DNA of 64,000 nucleotides from Oryza sativa Japonica Group (taxonomy: Eukaryota > Streptophyta > Magnoliopsida > Poales > Poaceae). A program made the position numbers and the translations under genes. Below the pieces are notes generated by a model. That model was not told the DNA's origin, made no database searches, and saw nothing but the letters and a program-made list of their open reading frames with translations. Positions 50,135 to 61,587 of the stretch are shown here, one piece after another; the stretch's first letter is position 1; each line of letters opens with the position of its first letter. The stretch lies in NCBI RefSeq assembly GCF_034140825.1, contig NC_089040.1, positions 4,525,501 to 4,589,500 on the forward strand, written 5' to 3'.

Positions 50135-52899
50135 ACCATTTGGTTTGCACATTGAACACAGAAAAAATGTCCCCTTATTTTTTTTCTTTTCATTGATTTT
50201 TTCCCTACTTTTCTTTTCTTTTCCAAAATGATTATAGTGATTGCAAAGCAACAAATTTGTGAAGAAAAAAGCAATTGAAGCAACTGCATTTGTGTGTTAG
50301 TCATGGTCATATTAATTAGTTAAAGAGACAAAAGGCATTCTTGGTCTTCATTGGTTTGAAATATCAGATTGTAGTGTAACATAAGCCAGGTTGATTTGCT
50401 TTTAAAGTTCAGCAGAATAGGAGGAACTTGGAAGACACTCATGAACAAAAGAAGCATTGGTTGTTTGGATTTGTCAGGTTGACAGTGATGGAATTAAATC
50501 AAATTAGCAAACCTTATAACAACCACTGAAGATTAATATTTGTATCATATGTGGCAATATAATTTGTCTTATGCATCATTTTAGGATGGCACGAAATTTT
50601 TATCTGAATAAACAAGTGCAGAACACTTGGCTTAGCTGTCTCACCACTGCATCTGATCTACTCCTAACTTACTAAGCATTCTTGGTTTAAACTGAACCAA
50701 GAACTGGCTAATACAGACAAAGTGTATACAGGCATGGCAATGCAACTATGCAAGTGAGAGAAGTGGATTCTCTCTAATTAATGACATAAACAAATCAGCC
50801 AGTCAAATCCCTCATTAAAGAAGCTGAACCCAGTGTCTGTTTGCATAATTGCTACTACTACTACTAAGCATTTAGTGAAAGTGCTGGCAACATTTGACTT
50901 GCAACTGCCTCATCAGGGTCTGGTGTGCATGTGGTGAGAAGGTGAGAGGAAGCTTGATTATCGGAGTTTCAAATACAAATCCATTTTTCTTGCCATGTTA
51001 TGCTTGATTTCATGAGCTGTTCTTCTGTTGGAGCTGAGTTTCTGTTTGAGTAGTGGACTCGTGTGCAAGATAGTAATACTGCATTTACAGGCTGTTGCAA
51101 CTTGCAACAGTACAAGCACTTCGCTCCTTTTGTCCGCAGGCTGTTGCAACAGTACAGATGTGCAATACTACTTCACTGTGATGTAGGTGCACAAATTTAT
51201 AAGAGTTTAAATACCAACCTTGATGATGCTGCGGCACCGTCAGATTTTTGTCTGTTTAGTCGTCAGGTAATATTTTTGGCAGATCAACAATTTCATTGTA
51301 GCATGGATGGAATGAAATTGGATCTCCCTATTAAAGAATGGTGGCTGAATGCCTCTACCTCTGTACCTTCCCTGAAACTTTATTTCAGAAGATAGAGGTT
51401 CAGACTTCAGAGTTACAATTCTAATAATAGGTTTGCTAAAAAAGCTTAAGCTGACAAGAAAATGTGGATGATATAAAGTAGAACTTTCATGAACTTTTGT
51501 AGTAGCTTGCGTTGTGACAAGTCACAATCGATATATTTTGCCCTTTTCAATCTAAGAACCTTCTTGTAATATCTGTGCATAGAATATATTTAATTTGAAA
51601 GGAAAGTAAAACATAGAATTGCAGAATGGTAGTTTGTATTGTGCATTTGTGCCACCTAGGTCACTAAGCTAAGCTGGCGAGTCAAATTTTTTAGAGAGCA
51701 GAGGACCACATACAGCTACAGTAAAGCGAACTTTTGAATTCTTTTCGCTTGTTTTAACCCAAGTTCACGGTGTGTTCATGCTGGATGCATCATTAGTTCA
51801 CAAATCCGGGTGAGCTAAAGCTGAATGCGACCGGTCAATCGGCACAAAAGCATGTTTGGAATTGACCATGTTAGGAGAACAGGAGCAAAGCTAGCATGCA
51901 TGCATCATCTTGAGTAGATGACAAGGTTCGGACACAACAAGCAAAGCATGAGTAGTTCAGTATTAGCAGGTCTGAAGACCATGGAGAATTGGAGATAGAA
52001 GAGGTCAAGAAAAGGAGAAACAGGTCTGGGCCATCTTCAGAAAAAAATAATCAAATATAAGTACCAGTTTACATTACACAATATAGAAGCTTGAGAGATG
52101 ATCAGTGAAGTAGCTTAAAAGATTGGAGATTTAAGACTGCTAGTTGCACATGAGTAGTTGAGGAACTGTCAGCAATTACCATGACAGGTTGGAGATTTTA
52201 AGTTTGAAATGCTATCCAATAAACAAGTGTGGTCACTCCTGCGCATCGTTTTTTTTTTAATATAGTTTGATATTAAAGTACTGAAACATAGTTTTAGTTT
52301 TTTTTTTGTTAGACAAGTTGCAAGTGATGAACGTGAGTTTTCTGGTTTTCTTCCACAATTCCTGCAATTAAATTGATTCATGTATAAATCCAGCAAAGTT
52401 AATGCATAATATCTACTCCACGAAGACCCTAAAAATTTCTACCATTCTGACAGACTCGACAGAGGTTCTCTATTGAGGTAATATTGCAAATAAATGCTTG
52501 CATAAAGAACAGAACTGATGCAAATAAAAAGGTTCTGCATATTATCTTTTTCTATCGAAAAATGTGCTCCATTGTCTTGCCCTTCACTGGATTTCTGTAC
52601 AACAATTTTAAATTTTCTTTTGAAAAAGAATTCATGGATTGAAGTGTGGGCTACTAGATTTACCAGTGGTTAATCACTGACAATGTTTTTCTGCCTTGCC
52701 ATGGCAAGATTGAAAGAACAAAATTTATAACTAAGTTATTTTCGGTTTGTTACCCTTTACTTACAAAATCAAATAGGCTATTCAGATAAGCATATCTGGT
52801 GTGCTTGTAAACTCCTGCATCCTCCGAAATCAAAATAAACCAAAAGAATCCCTGATCAAAGTGATCATCAACTCAATGTGCCATAGCCCATAACTACTA
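50135..52899. other. Intergenic, no gene seen
   Basis: ATL 3' UTR followed by about 2.5 kb of AT-rich sequence. A 19-bp palindrome CTGTTGCAACTTGCAACAG occurs near 51092, with a partial repeat near 51142. Small ACT repeats lie near 50850. The open frame at 51063-51395 has no domain. I see no coding or RNA gene. Confidence 0.6.
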
Positions 52900-53137
52900 C
52901 TCCTCCGTTTCAGGTTATAAGATGTTTTGACTTTGATCAAAGTCAAACCGCTTCAAGTTTGACAAGTTTTTAGAAAAAATAGTAATATTTTTGACCTAAA
53001 ATAAATTTATTAAAAATATACTTAATTATCAATTTAATAAAACTAATTTAGTAATATAAATATCACTATATTTCTCTATAAACTTAAAACAGTTTAACTC
53101 TGACCAAAGCCAAAATATCTTATAAACGGAGAGAGAG
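52900..53137. mobile_element. Stowaway MITE, 238 bp
   Basis: Termini CTCCTCCGTTTCAGGTTATA and CTTATAAACGGAGAGAGAG with TA flanks (52898-52899 and 53138-53139). TTTGACTTTGATCAAAGTCA forms an internal palindrome typical of this family. Confidence 0.85.
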
Positions 53138-53398
53138 TACTGGTACTGTTCATCATCAGTTGAGCCTGCAAGCTGCAACAACCCCCTTGTCCCATGCTGC
53201 CGTCCCCAATCTGAACCTCATATTCTCATCCCATCTGTGCGATCGATCGATGCACGCGCTACATCACTATCATCCTTCGACCAAATCCCCAAAGCGTCAC
53301 TAATCCTTTTTTTTTTTGTCGGCGTGGATGGAGTCACTCGCTTACTCACCCCTGCACTTTGACAACTGACAACATCACCAGGAAAGAGAAGATTATGG

Positions 53399-53746
53399 CC
53401 CCATTTGATTTGTACGAAAAATATTGAAAAATTAGATGATTTTAATTCTATAAGAAAAATAGTACCTATTAAGGTCTTTGAAACAAATGATTGAATTATT
53501 TCCTTTCAAATCCCTATGGAATAGATAATACTATGAAGAGATTTTAAAGAAAAGTTAGCAAGAGCTTCAATATGTTGAGTCTATTTTTCTCATCTGATTC
53601 CTAAGTTTTTCTTTTAGCTTATTCAAATAACCATTTATGTATTTTGCAATCGTTTATTTTGCAGTTACATTCATGTAAAAATATTACGTTTTTCCTGTTC
53701 TTCCTATTTCTTTTTTTCAATCTTTTGCTTCAAATGAGCCATAAGG
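53399..53746. mobile_element. Probable Tourist-like MITE, diverged
   Basis: Inverted ends GGCCCCATTTGATTT and TTCAAATGAGCC, resembling the element at 16073. The target duplication is not clean, so the boundaries are approximate. Confidence 0.5.
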
Positions 53747-53997
53747 GTCCCGTTTGGACGATAAGATTATAGATTATTCTAACTTTGTGATAACAATTGT
53801 TTTTCCATTACACGAGAGACGCACGTGCACACACACCACTACATAGGTAACACCATACTCATACACCCACGAATGTGTTATGCACATGTTTAAAGGAACA
53901 GAAATCAACGTCACATACTTGGACTCTGTGGCCTTCACTTATTGGGAGGCAATTATATAGTAATAAAATATTAGTATTCCGCGGGAGAAGAGAAAGG

Positions 53998-54203
53998 TCC
54001 CCATTGTTTGGCTTATTTCCTAATAAGCCAAAACGGCTTATTAGGAAATAAAAATGAAATTGTGGGTAAAACTTTTGTAAATGTGTTTTTTTTGACTTAA
54101 AAGCCAATTTGAAAAAAAAAACTACGTTGAAAATATGTCAAAATCAATCTTAAAATTAAGCTTGAAAATTTAAAATTTAGCTTTTTCTTTGGTTTATTAG
54201 GCC
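53998..54203. mobile_element. MITE of the foldback family, copy 2
   Basis: CCCCATTGTTTGGCTTATTT opens the segment, GGCTTATTAGGAAATA forms a local inverted repeat, and TTTGGTTTATTAGGCC closes it. It shares its layout with 18042-18260. Confidence 0.55.
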
Positions 54204-54752
54204 ATCCGATGAGGCTGAAAAAATAATCCAAGACGGCTTGGCGATGAACAGCTGCAACCAGTAGCAGCAGGCAGGATGTTCCTTCGTACTTCCAGTGTAG
54301 ACCAGCCTTGTTTTATCTGGGCCTCTTCGGCCTGGGATAAGCCCAGGTTCTGCTCCTGCAGGCAGGAAAGCCGGATGTTCCATACTTCCATTCTCGAATA
54401 ATTGACACGGTTAATTATGATCATGTCATTTTAACCGCATTCTTTTAAAATAATTATATTAAGTAATGAATAGAAGTTATATTTATGATTATACAACGCT
54501 CAATAATATAACATGTTTAAAGTATTTATTAGAAATGAAAATTAGTTAATGCTAAAACTAAAATAATATCGATATCAATTATTGAAGAACAGGGACGAAA
54601 TCATCCAGACAACACTAATTTACACTACACACCACCTTTGGGAAGAAATCAGGCCAGAGGAAGGTGTGCTCTGCTTTGGGATCCTTTGGAACAACTTACA
54701 CTTGACACCACCTTCCCTTCCCTTCGTTCTGAAGCCCTTAGAGAAACTGAGG

Positions 54753-55533
54753 CAACGGCGAAAGATCTTAGGGCTCCTTTGGAACAAAGATTCTTAGAGG
54801 AATTCAATTCTATAAAAATACCTTCTTATGTGGTCCTTTGTATCAAAATCCTTGAAAGTTCCTTTGGATTAACTAAAGGCTTCATCTTTTTTGCTTATGT
54901 TTATTCTTATCAACCAAAATTTAAATTTTCAAGCTTAAACTTGGAGTTTATTTTGGGGTCTTTTCATCATAGTTTATTTTTTAGCTTTTTTTTAGAACAC
55001 GTGTATAAAAAATTTATTTATAAATTAGTTTTCGTTTGCAAATATAGGTATTTTAACTGATGTGGCTTTAAAAACATAGGTATTTGAACCAAAGGTCCAG
55101 TCTCTTAGAAAAAGAATCATATATATCAATCGGTTCATGTGTTTTTCCTACGCTCCACCTAACTAATGATTCCCATAACTTTCTTATTTTTTTTAATCTA
55201 TAGGGACTTCTTTAAAACATGGGAATATGAAAAACACATGATTCAAATGTCATCGCACCTTGAATCCAATGGAATGAAAAATACATAAACCCGTTAGGAT
55301 GAAGCATAGGAAAACACATAGGATTTAGAGATGTAGACAGAAAGGAAAATTTCTAAGAATTTGGAGTTAATGCTAGGAATCCTTCAAAATTATCATGAAA
55401 CATGTCATTTCATAGAAATTTCAAAGGAGTTCTACAGACTCAATGCTTTGTTAAAATTAGTCTCATAAAAACTTTTTCTATATGATTCAAATCTTTTTAA
55501 GTTTCTCTACTTTTCTTTTGTTGTAAAGGAGCC
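54753..55533. mobile_element. Composite MITE region with a nested foldback copy
   Basis: GGGCTCCTTTGGAACAAAGA on the left and a complementary GTAAAGGAGCCC on the right suggest one Tourist-like outer element. An inverted relative of the 18042 family (about 54888-55047) lies inside. The ends are approximate because the target duplication is unclear. Confidence 0.45.
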
Positions 55534-55818
55534 CAAAGATTTAAGGTGATAAGACACTTTAATTCTGTATTTTTTTTTCCTATCCAACATTATAAGAAGG
55601 GAAAATTACAAAATTCACCTCATAAGTCACTTGAATTTTGACATTCCACCTCATAAGTCATTTTGCTGCAAATACACACCTTCTATTTAGTTTATTGTAA
55701 AAATCACCCGAATGCACACGTGCGTAACCGAATCAATTCGTTATCGCTGATGTACAGTTACCACAGGCTAAGCTAGTCAAATCAATCGTGTCCAAGTGCT
55801 TGCATTAGACTTAGGGGG

Positions 55819-55913
55819 TGTTTAGATCCAGGGGTGTAAAGTTTTGGCGTGTCACATCGGGTATTATATAGGGTGTCGTATGAAGTGTTCGGGCACTAAT
55901 AAAAAACCTCATC
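55819..55913. mobile_element. Truncated MITE terminus
   Basis: GGGGGTGTTTAGATCCAGGG is a familiar rice MITE end. The copy ends abruptly at about 55913, where the UGT pseudogene begins. Only one terminus is present. Confidence 0.5.
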
Positions 55914-55914
55914 C

Positions 55915-56470
55915 ACGCATGGCACGGGTCGCGTACTCGCGTGGCCCTCCTCGCTGCCGTCCATTAGCCGCCGGACCTTGCTGGCCACCTCCATGTAGGG
56001 GTGGTAATGGGCCCAACATTTTGGCGTAGAAATTATGAGGGTTGGGTAAAAAAAGGTTTGGCTGAAATTTAGTAGTTTTTTGTGCTAAAAAAATTTAAGG
56101 GTTAAGATGGATTGTGAAAGAACCCACGGGTCTTGACCCATTACCACCCCTACCTCCACGCGTCCGACAACAACAGCGGCGTTCGGCCCCCGGAGGAGGC
56201 GGTCCACGCGAACGCCAGCGCAGAGGATGTCCGCCACATGCTTCGCGTTCGCCGCCTGCTCCGCCATCACCGGCCACGTCAGCATCGGACGAACGGCGGC
56301 GAGGCTCTCCAGCACGGAGTTCCAGCCGGCGTGGGTGACGAACGCGCGCTGTGGCACCCAGCCACGGACGATCTTCCCGTCGCCGCCACTGGACCGGCCG
56401 ATGGCCCAGAGGCAGGCGTGGCCGGAGTCCACTACCCCGTGCCGGCCGTGCGCGAGCGTGCCGAACGACA
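55915..56470 (-). pseudogene. Truncated UGT90-like glycosyltransferase copy
   Basis: Matches the C-terminal half of the intact UGT at 57532-59103, from about SFGTQ to the region after the PSPG box. The open frame at 56085-56471 keeps KIVRGWVPQR, FVTHAGWNSVLESLAA and WPVMAEQAANAKHVADI. Compared with the parent it lacks about ten residues inside the PSPG box, about nine after AIGRS and several after SFGT, and it lacks the N-terminal domain altogether. A 157-bp hAT-type MITE then interrupts it. It cannot encode a working enzyme. Confidence 0.9.
55996..56152. mobile_element. hAT-type MITE, 157 bp, in the UGT pseudogene
   Basis: Inverted repeats TAGGGGTGGTAATGGG and CCCATTACCACCCCTA. The 8-bp flanks are CCTCCATG (55988-55995) and CCTCCACG (56153-56160), seven of eight matching. 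The flanking sequence is continuous with the UGT parent when the element is skipped. Confidence 0.9.
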
Positions 56471-56568
56471 ATTCTGTACTTTTTTTTATTGAGTGATTTC
56501 TATAGTTTTCTTGTTCTTTTCGAATAATAGTATTTTGACACGATAATTCTGTACTTTTTTTTTATTGA

Positions 56569-57235
56569 GGTCCTGTTTGGTTCCCACGCAAAAACTTTTC
56601 ACCCTGTCATATTGAATGTTTGGACACATGCATGGAGTATTAAATATAGAAGAAAACAAATTACATAGATTGCATGTAAATTGCGAGACGAATCTTTTAA
56701 ACCTAATTACGCCATGATTTGACAATGTGTTGCTACAATAAACATTTACTAATAATAGATTAATTAGACTTAATAAATTCGTCTCGCAGTTTACAGGCGA
56801 AATATATAATTTGTTTTATTATTAGACTATGTTTAATACTTCAAATATATGTACGTATATCCGATGTAACGCACCAAAATTTTTTTATCCCAGTACAACT
56901 AAGGGCTCGCGAAAAGAAAATTTTTGGCGTCACATCGGACGTTTGACCAGATGTCGGAACGGGTTTTCGGATACGAATGAAAAAACTAATTTCATAACTT
57001 GCTTGGAAACTGCGAGATAATCTTTTGAGCCTAATTAATTCATCATTAGCACATGTGGGTTACTGTAGCACTTATAGCTAATCATAGACTAATTAGGCTC
57101 AAAAGATTCGTCTCGCGATTTTCCCCCTAACTGTGCAATTATTTTTTTAATTTATCTATATTTAATACTCCATGCATATATCAAAAATTCGATGTGATGT
57201 TTTTAGAAACTAAATGGAGCCTAATAAACAGTGCC
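56569..57235. mobile_element. Tourist-like MITE split by a second copy of its family
   Basis: Outer ends GGTCCTGTTTGGTTCCC and AACAGTGCC (57227-57235). The inside contains the familiar rice motifs GCGAGACGAATCTTTTAAAC and its complement. Sequence from 56903 to 57221 is a separate, more complete copy. A short duplication of TTCTGTACTTTTTTTTATTG (56472 and 56545) lies just to the left. Confidence 0.7.
56903..57221. mobile_element. Tourist-like MITE, 319 bp, nested copy
   Basis: Starts GGGCTCGCGAAAAGAAAATT and ends AACTAAATGGAGCC, flanked by TAA at 56900-56902 and 57222-57224. It is inserted a few bases from the right end of the outer copy. The internal pair GCCTAATTAATTCATCATTA and its near complement make a foldback. 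Confidence 0.85.
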
Positions 57236-57531
57236 TGGCGTGCAGCGATCCGGTGCAGGCGTGCAGCAGCAGCACTGCCAGTGCCAGATGCTGAGATGGG
57301 GGAAGTATAAAGTACAATCTCCCCATTCAGCCCAATCATGCAATCTTCATCTTCCATCGTTGGATTGAGAAATAGACGTCTAAAATTCGTCCACGTCACC
57401 ATGAGTTAAAAATTAACTCGCAGATTCACCGTGAGTTAAAATTTAATGAGAGTTAATTTTTATTCAAACTTAAAATGACATGACGTCGATCACTCACAGT
57501 TACCACTGTGTCGACGTGTTCTACAGTTCGC

Positions 57532-59103
57532 TCAACACTTGCCACTGCCGCCATTCGCCGAGCTCGCCGCCGCCGTGCCGTCGCCGGCGACGACGTAGCT
57601 TGACCGCAGCTCGTCGACCAGCCGCCGCAGCGCCTCCCGCGACGCGCCGCCTTCTCCCACCGCCGCGCGCGCCGCCTCCCGGACCTCCTCGGCCCTGGCG
57701 CGGATCGCGCGGCCCTCCTCGCCGCCGTCCATCAGCCGCCCGACCTTGCCGGCCACCTCCGCGCGCCCGACGACGACGCCGCCACCGCGGACCGCGCGGA
57801 CGCCGGCCCCGATGATGTCCGCCACGAGCTTCGCGTTCGCCGCCTGCTCCGCCATCACCGGCCACGCCAGCATCGGCAGGCCGGCGGCGAGGCTCTCCAG
57901 CACGGAGTTCCAGCCGGCGTGGGTGACGAACGCGCCCACCGCCGGGTGGGACAGCACGCGGCGCTGTGGCACCCAGCCGCGGACGATCTTCCCGTCGCCG
58001 CCGGCGTCCACCGGCGGCGACCACTCGCCGCCGGACCGGCCGATGGCCCAGAGGAAGGCGTGGCCGGAGTCCACTAGCCCGTGCGCGAGCTCGTCGAGCT
58101 GCGCGTCGGGGAGGTGCGCCTGCGTGCCGAACGACACGTACACCACCGACCCTGGCCTCGCCGCCCGCTCGTCGAGCCAAGCGACGCAGCCTTCCGGGTC
58201 GTCGTCGTCGTCGTCGTCTTCCTCCTGCTTCGTCTCCGGCGACTCGCCAGCGGCGAGGAACAGTGGGCCGACGAGCCACGCGCGGGATCCGGGGTGGTAG
58301 AACGACTCGAGGATGGCCGCGTAGTCGCCGTCGAGCGCGGCGAAGCTATTGACGAGGACGCCCCAGCTCCGGTGGTCCCAGTCGCGGACCTCGTCGTGGA
58401 GGAACTGCGTCACCGGGTCGTCGGGGTTGCCCCCCTGGATCACGGCGTCCGGGACCTCGTCGGCGGTGATCCTCACGTCGTCCGGGAAGCCGGGCACGTG
58501 GAACTCCGCGCCGCCCTCGACGCCGACGTGTGGTCGCCTCGAGGCGAGGGTGAAGCAGAGCGCCAGGGAGAAGGGCGACATGCCGTTGAACGTGAGGCGG
58601 CGGACGCCGGCGTCGTCCGCGACTCGCTGCGTGAACCCGAGGAAGAAGTCAGAGACGAGCACGAGCGGCGGCGGCGACGGGAGGGACGCGAGGAACTCGG
58701 CGAAGGGCTCCCGGAGCAGCGCCGTGGCGCGGAGGAACGCCGGGAAGAGGGACTGCGACGGGAGCGCGTCGGTGGACTCGACGCCGGGCGGGATCTGCGG
58801 GTGCGCCGGGAACGGGATGGCGACGACGCGCACCGACGGCGACGGCGGCAGGCGGCGGCGCGCGAAGGCGAGGTTGGCCGGGGTGGTGACGAGCGTGACG
58901 CGGAGGTGGTCGCCGTGGTGCACCGCGAGCGCCGCGGCGAAGTGGAGGAGCGGGATCATGTGGCCTTTGGACATGAGCGGGAAGACGACGACGTGGTCGC
59001 GGCCGGCCAGGGTGGCGCCGTCGTTGCCGCCGACGCCCTCTGCGGCAGGGCGTGTGGCGGCGGCGGCGGAGGCGGGCATGGTGTTCGACGAAGCGTTGGA
59101 CAA
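57532..59103 (-). CDS. UDP-glycosyltransferase, UGT90-like
   Basis: Family 1 glycosyltransferase that moves a sugar, usually glucose from UDP-glucose, to a small plant metabolite in the cytosol. Single exon, 523 residues, slightly longer than usual because of an N-terminal Ala/Ser extension and an acidic insert (residues 294-302, aspartate-rich). The catalytic His is in SKGHMIP (His48), with the activating Asp expected near 120-155 (VSDFFLGFTQ). The PSPG donor-binding box is complete at 377-420, from WVPQRRVLSHPAVG through HAGWNSVLES to MAEQ. It ends in Gln, which favours UDP-glucose. FFLGFTQRVADDAGVRRL and the overall pattern resemble Arabidopsis UGT90A1. The acceptor cannot be read from sequence. 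The start at 59103 is the first ATG; Met9 is an alternative. A truncated duplicate lies about 1 kb downstream. Confidence 0.94.
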   Translation of the reverse strand: MSNASSNTMPASAAAATRPAAEGVGGNDGATLAGRDHVVVFPLMSKGHMIPLLHFAAALAVHHGDHLRVTLVTTPANLAFARRRLPPSPSVRVVAIPFPAHPQIPPGVESTDALPSQSLFPAFLRATALLREPFAEFLASLPSPPPLVLVSDFFLGFTQRVADDAGVRRLTFNGMSPFSLALCFTLASRRPHVGVEGGAEFHVPGFPDDVRITADEVPDAVIQGGNPDDPVTQFLHDEVRDWDHRSWGVLVNSFAALDGDYAAILESFYHPGSRAWLVGPLFLAAGESPETKQEEDDDDDDDPEGCVAWLDERAARPGSVVYVSFGTQAHLPDAQLDELAHGLVDSGHAFLWAIGRSGGEWSPPVDAGGDGKIVRGWVPQRRVLSHPAVGAFVTHAGWNSVLESLAAGLPMLAWPVMAEQAANAKLVADIIGAGVRAVRGGGVVVGRAEVAGKVGRLMDGGEEGRAIRARAEEVREAARAAVGEGGASREALRRLVDELRSSYVVAGDGTAAASSANGGSGKC

Positions 59104-60081
59104 TGGGTAGTTTGGTGAGCTACAATAATTGGCAACAAAGTGCAGTAACGAAGGCTTTATATTGTGTAACTTGTGTTTGCATGCTTATGGTTCTATACTT
59201 CTCTATAATTTTATATATTATGCGGTGTTTGAAAAGGAGGGATTAAACTCACAAAAATTTTAGTCTCTATGGGAGGGGCAAAAGCTGTCTAGTCTCTACT
59301 TTCCAAACACCATCTTAGATGATGCCCTATATGGCAATATTTCATATGAATTTTTGTTAATATTATACTATAAACGATGGATAGAAATATTTTGAAATAA
59401 TGTGAAAATGACATGGTAGATGAGGATTTGATATGCTTGCATATTAGTAAGCTTTAAAATATACCCACTTTATCCCATTGCATAATAATTTCTAGAGTTT
59501 AGATTTTGGTTGTTCTAATGGTAGATACGCACAAATGAATATGCATAGTGATAGTGTTGACAAACTTTAAGTTGCTCAACTGTAATGAATATCTCCGTCA
59601 AGTAAACTGTGACAACACCTAATAAGTCAATTTAGTATATTAAAAAGACAATATTGATGAGGTCACTGAAATCGTGAGAGCATAACTCTATCTCTCGATT
59701 TCTCGATTAAATTAATCGTGATATCTATAAATATTAATTAAATATGTGAATACGCTTTAAATAGTATCTTAAAAAAATCCAAGGATTTATTGCTGGTCCA
59801 AGCATGCATTAATTAAGAAAGGTACACTCATATGCCTGCGATGCCGACTTATTGGCTATAAAGTTTTTTTTCAGCCTTCTCTTAACCCACACATATAATA
59901 GTTAGCTATTTATAATTAATACATGACCCACTTGTCTTTCTCACAATTTTTTGGTTATTGTGTCCAAGTCGGCTGTAAGTTTACAGCCCGCTTCTACTCT
60001 CTCTCTTCTCTTCTCTCCTCCACCTCAGCATTTAGCCGACTTACAGCCTCTTATTATACTTGCTCTTAGTCGTTATTACTA
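59104..60081. other. UGT promoter side and intergenic
   Basis: AT-rich. A small foldback relic, GGTGTTTGAAAA to TTTCCAAACACC (about 59224-59311), is probably an internally deleted MITE. No gene is seen. Confidence 0.5.
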
Positions 60082-60580
60082 CCTCTGTCCCCAAATATTA
60101 TAATTCTAGATTATTTAGCATATACTCACTTCATCCACAAAAGTTGCACATATTATTTTTGTCACAAAAACCAAGAAAAAATTAAATCATCTTCGATGTT
60201 ACAAAATCAAGGAGTGAATGCAAGCATGCAACCAGTGAGTATTTAGATGACTCCTTAAGTTTTAATCAAACATTTAATTTATCTCATCATTTAAGTCTTG
60301 AATGTATAAAGACTACAAATAAGAACAACTTATTTGAAAAAAAACTTAAATATGAAATATGTCAAACTTTTGTGGATGGAGGGAGTATTAAGGTTTCAAA
60401 AGAAAAACTATGGTGCCCTTCGTCAAATGGTGCATAGGTAAAAGTTGGGGAGTGGTTGAGGGTAGAATATAGAGAAATTTGGATGAGAAATCATTGATGA
60501 GACCATTAGTACTTTACTATGACAACTGTTTTGGGGCAAATTTGAATACTAAAAATACAATTATTATGAGATGGACGTAG
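60082..60580. mobile_element. Stowaway MITE interrupted by a second Stowaway
   Basis: Outer ends CCTCTGTCCCCAAATATTAT and ATTATGAGATGGACGTAG with TA flanks (60080-60081 and 60581-60582). The inner element at 60125-60385 accounts for about half of the length. Confidence 0.7.
60125..60385. mobile_element. Stowaway MITE, 261 bp, nested
   Basis: Ends CTCACTTCATCCACAAAAGT and ACTTTTGTGGATGGAGGGAG with TA at 60123-60124 and 60386-60387. The better match of its termini implies it is younger than the outer element. Confidence 0.85.
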
Positions 60581-60650
60581 TACTCTATATAAGTACAACT
60601 ACAAACGAACATGAAGGTTGAACTCCGAGTTCCAAATTAACTTGATACTA

Positions 60651-60753
60651 CCTTCTACACCCTTTGTTCCATAGAAAATAAATCATAGCTATAAATCTGG
60701 ATATGTGTGTCAGGTTCATAGCTATAGTTGAACTTTTTCTCAGAGGGAGGGAG
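60651..60753. mobile_element. Short Stowaway-like MITE, 103 bp
   Basis: Degenerate termini CCTTCTACACCCTTTGTTCC and CTCAGAGGGAGGGAG with TA flanks, and internal CATAGCTATA repeats. Confidence 0.65.
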
Positions 60754-60828
60754 TATGCTGAGTACAACTATAAATCTTCAACTCATTTGATGTGTTGTAG
60801 TAGATAATCTGCAGTGGACAACATACTA

Positions 60829-60956
60829 CTCACTATATCTCAAAACATAAGAAACTAGTACTGGATGTGAAATTTCATAGTATTAAGATTCGAAGTACTA
60901 CAATGTACAATGTGTCACATTTATTACTAGATTCTTATAATTTGGGATGGAGATAG
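60829..60956. mobile_element. Short Stowaway MITE, 128 bp
   Basis: Termini CTCACTATATCTCAAAACAT and TTGGGATGGAGATAG with TA flanks at 60827-60828 and 60957-60958. Another Stowaway-like end (CTCCGTCATTTTGGGACG) abuts it at 60960-60985. Confidence 0.65.
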
Positions 60957-61587
60957 TACCTCCGTCATTTTGGGACGAATGGAGTAGTTATTAAGATCGG
61001 ACCGAATCAGTGGTCCAATCGGAAAAAAGACAAAACCAAAGCCTCAGCCGATTCGGTCTAGCTAAAAGATCGGCCATGCAATCAGATCGGAGAAAAACCG
61101 GTTGAACCCACGTTGACGATTTAGTTAGAGACACGTACATATTTGAGCCGTGTTGAATCGGTGGTCGAACTGGTTGGAGTACCATACTCATTGTAAACCG
61201 AGGGCTCACCGGTTCGACTTCTGGTCCAGTGCTAATAACTATGATAGAGAGAATTGCTTAAGGCAGCTAGTTGTATTACTAAAATGTCCCATTTTTAGGA
61301 TCATTCTTAATTATTAACTTCTCAGCGAGTAGGTTATTAGCTTGTATTTTAAGAGCACGTTTTTCATGGTACGTACTTCCAATATAATTTTTCTTTAAAA
61401 ATTAAATAAATTCAATTTTAAATTTATAATAAATAATATTTAATTAATTACTCGTTAATGATCACCTCGTTTTATGTGTACCAGCTGATTAGCTCAGCCT
61501 TGCCTCTGTGTCCGAACTCCGAACGGGGCCTCATCGTCATAGTTGACCACTAATTTCAAATACGAAACGAGGAAATCCAACAAATGT

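Noticed and set aside
51063-51395. Small protein gene of 110 residues
   Set aside because: No homology pattern, AT-rich codon use unlike the neighbouring genes, and partly made of a palindromic repeat.
58081-59118. Long plus-strand open frames antisense to the UGT gene
   Set aside because: They are shadows of the high-GC third positions of the UGT gene and have no recognisable content.
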